Assembly (NCBI GenBank): GCA_964465295.1
Contig: CAYXKC010000066.1
Location: forward strand, 1 to 9,255
From: Methanolacinia sp964465295
Lineage (GTDB): Archaea > Halobacteriota > Methanomicrobia > Methanomicrobiales > Methanomicrobiaceae
Reading direction: 5' to 3'
Length of the DNA stretch: 9,255 bases
In this document: piece by piece, positions 6,697 through 9,255 of the stretch
Numbering within the stretch: position 1 is the stretch's first letter
Layout of the letters: the number at the start of each line of letters is the position of its first letter
Made by a program: the position numbers and the translations under genes
Notes under the pieces: model-generated
Database searches by the model: none
What the model was told of the DNA's origin: nothing
The model's input: only the letters and a program-made list of their open reading frames with translations

Positions 6697-6718
6697 GGTC
6701 TAATCCCCCGGGCAGACC
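6697..6718 (+). repeat. Hairpin-forming inverted repeat upstream of the ATC-hydrolase-like gene
   Basis: GGTCT (6697-6701) pairs with AGACC (6714-6718) around a 12-nt GC-rich loop containing CCCGGG. The right arm can pair instead, extended to 6 bp (AGACCC, 6714-6719), with GGGTCT at 6648-6653. A second pair, ACCCGG (6622-6627) with CCGGGT (6646-6651), overlaps that segment. Alternative pairings are possible but unproven. Confidence 0.35.
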
Positions 6719-6730
6719 CAATATAACCAA

Positions 6731-6736
6731 AGGTGA
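6731..6736 (+). promoter_or_regulatory. Ribosome binding site that decides the start at 6742
   Basis: AGGTGA is 5 nt before the ATG at 6742. The same bases contain an in-frame GTG at 6733 that would lengthen the protein by three residues, but that GTG is part of the binding site, so the ATG is preferred. Confidence 0.7.
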
Positions 6737-6741
6737 TCAAA

Positions 6742-7257
6742 ATGAAAAAAATTGATAATCCAATCCCGGCCGAGAGGCGCTGGGAGATCTCTTCGGGCCA
6801 GGGCAGCGAATTGCCCTTTGCATACGAAACCGCCATCCGCAGGACGGCCCCGGAGAAGATGGCGGAGTTTGAGGAAGAGATTAAGAAGATCTGGGCCGAA
6901 ATCGGAAGAAAAAGAGGACTTGAAGCAAGGAGCCTCTGCTCGGACCCTGAGAATTCGATAGAGATTGCCGAGTCGTTGAATGCATTCTCCAACTCGGTCT
7001 TCGGCAGGGATTTCGGTTACGAGATCAGGCCGGGCAGAGGCGATTCCGCGTTTGCAGTGGCGATGAGCTGCCCGCTCATGAATAAAAACATGGAATATCT
7101 CAATGAAACCTCTGCTGCAGGACGCATCTGCATGAATTATATGGCATCAATCGTTGAGGGAATAAATCCGGACTATACCGCCACCTATGAAAAGCAGATG
7201 TGCACCGGAGACGGCAAATGCGTAATAAAAATTGAAAAGAAGGCTGCCGGGTTATAA
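6742..7257 (+). CDS. ATC-hydrolase-like / V4R-like cysteine-motif protein
   Basis: A predicted soluble protein of 171 residues with no signal or membrane segment. The N-terminal half is helical and charged (EKMAEFEEEIKKIWAEIGRKRG, about 38-59). The C-terminal half has a spaced cysteine pattern: SCP (C110), C130, P143 and the terminal C-x2-GD-x2-C motif (C154, D157, C160) before a beta strand (VIKIEKK). This resembles the end of L-2-amino-thiazoline-4-carboxylic acid hydrolase-like proteins and the C..GD..C signature of V4R-type small-molecule or metal-binding domains. Recognition is at motif level only, so substrate and reaction are unassigned. It follows the alanine dehydrogenase gene by 167 nt, probably with its own promoter. 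Its last codons overlap the convergent hisF by 6 nt. It could be a sulfur-amino-acid-related enzyme or a sensor; the sequence does not decide. Confidence 0.75.
   Translation: MKKIDNPIPAERRWEISSGQGSELPFAYETAIRRTAPEKMAEFEEEIKKIWAEIGRKRGLEARSLCSDPENSIEIAESLNAFSNSVFGRDFGYEIRPGRGDSAFAVAMSCPLMNKNMEYLNETSAAGRICMNYMASIVEGINPDYTATYEKQMCTGDGKCVIKIEKKAAGL
7227..7238 (-). terminator. hisF terminator embedded in the opposing gene
   Basis: Read on the - strand this is TTTT-CAA-TTTTT, starting about 14 nt after the hisF stop. It is antisense to the Lys/Ile-rich C-terminus of the converging gene. It is a plausible U-tract terminator, since no intergenic space exists. Confidence 0.4.
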
Positions 7258-8058
7258 CCTGACAGGTATCCCTCTTTTTAAAAGATATTCCTTTACATCG
7301 GCGACAGTCATCTCTCCGAAATGGAATACGGATGCGGCAAGGCAGGCATCAGCCCTCCCGTAGACGAACCCGTCGTAGAAATGCTCGAGCTTTCCCACTC
7401 CGCCCGATGCGATGACAGGGATCTGTACCTGTGTTGAGATCATTGATGTTATTGGTATGTCAAAGCCCTCCTTTACACCGTCGGTCTCCATGCTCGTCAG
7501 GAGAATCTCCCCTGCCCCCCGCCTCTCTGCCTCCAGGGCCCATTCTACTGCATCGATTCCCGTCGGTTTGCTCCCGCCGTAGATTACAACCTCATACCAG
7601 CAGCTCTCCCCGTCAGGCATCTCGATAACCGTTGCTCCGTCCTTAATCGTATCATTCCGCTTTACATCGATGGCGGCGACTATGCACTGGCTGCCGAACT
7701 TTTTCGCACCCTTTGTAATAAGATCGGGATTCTTTACCCCGCCCGTATTGATCGAAACCTTGTCCGCCCCGGCACGAAGGAGGAGCTGCATATCGTCGAT
7801 TGTATTGATCCCCCCGCCGACTGTGAGGGGTAAAAAGAGTTCGTCGGCCGCACGCCGGATTACATCGATAAGGGCGCCCCTCTCCTCTTTTGAGGCGGTT
7901 ATATCGAGGAAGACAACCTCATCCGCACCCTGTGCGTTATATCTCGAGGCAAGCTCCACGGGATCCCCGGCATCCCTCAGCCCGAGAAAGTTTGTTCCCT
8001 TTACCACACGCCCGTCCTTGATATCAAGGCAGGGAATTATTCTCTTTGTTAGCGCCAT
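7252..8058 (-). CDS. hisF: Imidazole glycerol phosphate synthase subunit HisF
   Basis: The cyclase subunit of IGP synthase. With ammonia delivered by HisH it converts PRFAR to imidazole glycerol phosphate and AICAR, in histidine biosynthesis, in the cytoplasm. The 268 residues form a (beta/alpha)8 barrel. The N-terminus RIIPCLDIKDGRVVKG carries the first catalytic aspartate (D12). The second is in VAAIDVKRN (D131). Phosphate-binding glycines are in LTVGGGI (78-84) and IASGGVG (216-222). TSMETDGVKEGFD (188-200) is the standard loop of the family. HisH and other his genes are not in the window, consistent with dispersed his genes in methanogens. The Shine-Dalgarno is weak (AAGAGAG directly before the ATG). 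It is divergent from cofH and convergent with, and overlapping, the 6742 gene. Confidence 0.97.
   Translation of the reverse strand: MALTKRIIPCLDIKDGRVVKGTNFLGLRDAGDPVELASRYNAQGADEVVFLDITASKEERGALIDVIRRAADELFLPLTVGGGINTIDDMQLLLRAGADKVSINTGGVKNPDLITKGAKKFGSQCIVAAIDVKRNDTIKDGATVIEMPDGESCWYEVVIYGGSKPTGIDAVEWALEAERRGAGEILLTSMETDGVKEGFDIPITSMISTQVQIPVIASGGVGKLEHFYDGFVYGRADACLAASVFHFGEMTVADVKEYLLKRGIPVRL
7275..7279 (+). terminator. Weak T5 tract downstream of the ATC-hydrolase-like gene
   Basis: Five Ts lie about 18 nt after the + strand stop, inside hisF on the other strand. This is the only nearby T run that could end the + strand transcript; it is short and may be chance. Confidence 0.25.
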
Positions 8059-8071
8059 CTCTCTTATAATG
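8059..8071. repeat. Left arm of an inverted repeat shared by the hisF and cofH leaders
   Basis: CTCTCTTATAATG, immediately upstream of hisF, is the reverse complement of CATTAGAAGAGAG at 8154-8166 (12 of 13 positions). Each arm lies just before the coding region of its gene in the same orientation relative to that gene. Confidence 0.4.
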
Positions 8072-8130
8072 AGTACAACTGAATCCCTAAAGTTATTTCG
8101 AAGAATGAAGGGGGCACTGCACCGTCACCT

Positions 8131-8150
8131 GTATAATATGTAAATGCATA
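8131..8150 (+). promoter_or_regulatory. Promoter region of cofH, possibly bidirectional with hisF
   Basis: TATAATAT (8132-8139) is TATA-like, and a second AT-rich patch ATGCATAT follows (8143-8150). Initiation about 25 nt downstream would give a leader of roughly 25-35 nt including the ribosome binding site. On the - strand the same element reads ATATTATA and could start hisF near 8110 with a leader of about 50 nt. The rest of the 136-nt gap shows no gene. Confidence 0.45.
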
Positions 8151-8153
8151 TCG

Positions 8154-8166
8154 CATTAGAAGAGAG
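8154..8166. repeat. Right arm of the hisF/cofH inverted repeat
   Basis: CATTAGAAGAGAG matches, on the opposite strand, the segment next to the hisF start with one mismatch. It lies about 30 nt before the cofH ATG, near the expected transcription start. Confidence 0.4.
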
Positions 8167-8183
8167 TAAAAAGAGGATCCCCC

Positions 8184-8189
8184 GGAGGT
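8184..8189 (+). promoter_or_regulatory. Ribosome binding site for cofH
   Basis: GGAGGT is 5 nt before the ATG at 8195 and fixes the cofH start. Confidence 0.8.
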
Positions 8190-8194
8190 AGATA

Positions 8195-9255
8195 ATGGCA
8201 AAAAATGGAGAGGGTGGCAGGAATATACGGAATATACTAAAAGAGATCATATCCGGCTCGGTTCCGGATGAAGAAGATGCGCTGGCACTTCTGAACGCCA
8301 CGGGAAGGGAGACGTGGGAGGTTGCGGCAGCGGCAGATATACTTAGAGAGGAGAGGGCGGGAGACGATATCACATGGGTCAGAAACCAGAATATCAATGT
8401 GACTAACATCTGCATCAACTCCTGCGGTTTCTGCGGTTTCTGCAGGAGGGAGGGTGACGCGGATGCATACTTCCACGACGACGAAGTTCTCCGCAGGAAG
8501 GTCAGGGAGGCAAAGGAGAGAGGCGTTTCCGAAATCTGCACCGTAAGCGGGCTGCATCCCGACTTCAATGCCGAATCCTATCTCTCTTTGCTGAGGCTGA
8601 TCAAAGAGGAGGCGCCTGAGATACACATCCACGCGGCCAACCCGATGGAGATTTCCTACGGGGCTAAACAGAGCGGGATCACTACAAAAGAGATGCTTTC
8701 AGCGATGAAAGAGGCCGGGCTCGGTTCGATGTGCGGCACTGCGGCCGAGATTCTTGTAGATGATATAAGGAAGAAGATATGCCCGGGAAAGGTCAGCACG
8801 GAGGAGTGGATACGGGTGATAAAGGAAGCCCATAATATGGGAATTCCGACAACTGCAACGATAATGTACGGGTCAATCGAAAGGCCGGAAGACGTTGTCG
8901 CACACCTGAAGATCGTCAGGGACATCCAGGATGAAACCGGGGGCTTTACCGAGTTCGTGCCTTTGAGCTATATACACGGGCAGACTCCGCTCTTCAGGCA
9001 GGGGCTCTCGAAACCGGGTGCAACAGGCAGGTACGACATACTGATCTCGGCGGTGTCAAGACTCTACCTGAATAATTTCAAGAATATCCAGACCTCCTGG
9101 GTCAAGTTCGGGACGAAGTTCGCCCAGCTCTGCCTGATCGCCGGTGCAAACGATATCGGGGGGACGATGTTTGAGGAGAGTATCTCCAAATCGGCGGGAG
9201 CGACCGATACTGAATATCTCGCACCGGAAGAGATGGGAAGGATGTCAGAGGATCT
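8195..9255 (+). CDS. cofH: F420 precursor (FO) synthase subunit 2, CofH, 3'-truncated by the window edge
   Basis: Radical SAM enzyme that, with CofG, joins a tyrosine-derived fragment to 5-amino-6-ribitylamino-uracil to make FO, the deazaflavin chromophore of coenzyme F420, the hydride carrier of methanogenesis. 353 full codons are present and the frame is open at the right edge. The [4Fe-4S]-binding CX3CX2C motif is C73, C77, C80 (NVTNICINSCGFCGFC), with an extra cysteine at 83. Further family segments are EICTVSGLHPDF (113-124), IHAANPMEI (145-153), GTAAEILVDDIRKKICP (181-197), IPTTATIMYG (217-226), FTEFVPL (251-257), NIQTSWVKFG (297-306) and GANDIGGTMFEESISKSAG (317-335). These favour CofH over CofG; the menaquinone enzymes MqnE and MqnC are related but less likely in a methanogen. 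It is divergent from hisF. No cofG is visible in the window. Confidence 0.94.
   Translation, partial: MAKNGEGGRNIRNILKEIISGSVPDEEDALALLNATGRETWEVAAAADILREERAGDDITWVRNQNINVTNICINSCGFCGFCRREGDADAYFHDDEVLRRKVREAKERGVSEICTVSGLHPDFNAESYLSLLRLIKEEAPEIHIHAANPMEISYGAKQSGITTKEMLSAMKEAGLGSMCGTAAEILVDDIRKKICPGKVSTEEWIRVIKEAHNMGIPTTATIMYGSIERPEDVVAHLKIVRDIQDETGGFTEFVPLSYIHGQTPLFRQGLSKPGATGRYDILISAVSRLYLNNFKNIQTSWVKFGTKFAQLCLIAGANDIGGTMFEESISKSAGATDTEYLAPEEMGRMSED

Noticed and set aside
6733..6741. GTG at 6733 as the start of the ATC-hydrolase-like gene
   Set aside because: The GTG is part of the AGGTGA ribosome binding site for the ATG at 6742.
6575..6741. tRNA or other structured RNA gene in the gap
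   Set aside because: No T-arm-like GGTTCRA motif or cloverleaf is visible; only short stems are present.

Overview
The window looks like a chromosomal segment of a methanogenic euryarchaeon, most likely of the order Methanomicrobiales. The evidence is an archaeal-type TrpRS, archaeal-type PheS and PheT (PheT ends without the bacterial anticodon-binding extension), a CofH for coenzyme F420 synthesis, an AF1665-like alanine dehydrogenase, TATA-type promoters, strong GGAGGT ribosome binding sites and heavy use of AGG and ATA codons. The genus is a guess (Methanoplanus/Methanolacinia-like). I see no phage, IS element, CRISPR array, tRNA or rRNA.

Layout: (1) 1-4302, + strand: an aminoacyl-tRNA synthetase run of trpS (5' end cut by the window edge at its HIGH motif), pheS and pheT, spaced 5 nt and 1 nt apart and so probably one transcript, ending at a T7 tract. 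(2) 4354-5523, - strand: a small secreted lipoprotein gene followed by an Imm-5-like 'putative immunity protein' gene. (3) 5630-7257, + strand: an ornithine cyclodeaminase-family alanine dehydrogenase, then a 167-nt gap with its own TATA-like element, a T8 tract and a hairpin, then a 171-aa protein with a cysteine pattern like the ATC-hydrolase/V4R-type families. (4) 7252-8058, - strand: hisF, converging on the previous gene so tightly that one TTATAA palindrome supplies both stop codons. (5) 8195-9255, + strand: cofH, divergent from hisF and cut by the window end.

Most genes are housekeeping: charging of tRNA-Trp and tRNA-Phe, histidine synthesis, F420 synthesis and alanine metabolism. The best candidate for something undescribed is in pheS. 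Its N-terminal region carries an apparent insertion of about 68 residues built from 18-residue units that begin with proline (P30, P48, P66, P84, with a shorter unit at P16), placed between the first helix and the winged-helix domain. Second-tier observations are the lipoprotein/Imm-5-like pair, the structured gap upstream of the ATC-hydrolase-like gene, the shared stop palindrome, and a 12-of-13 inverted repeat linking the leaders of hisF and cofH.
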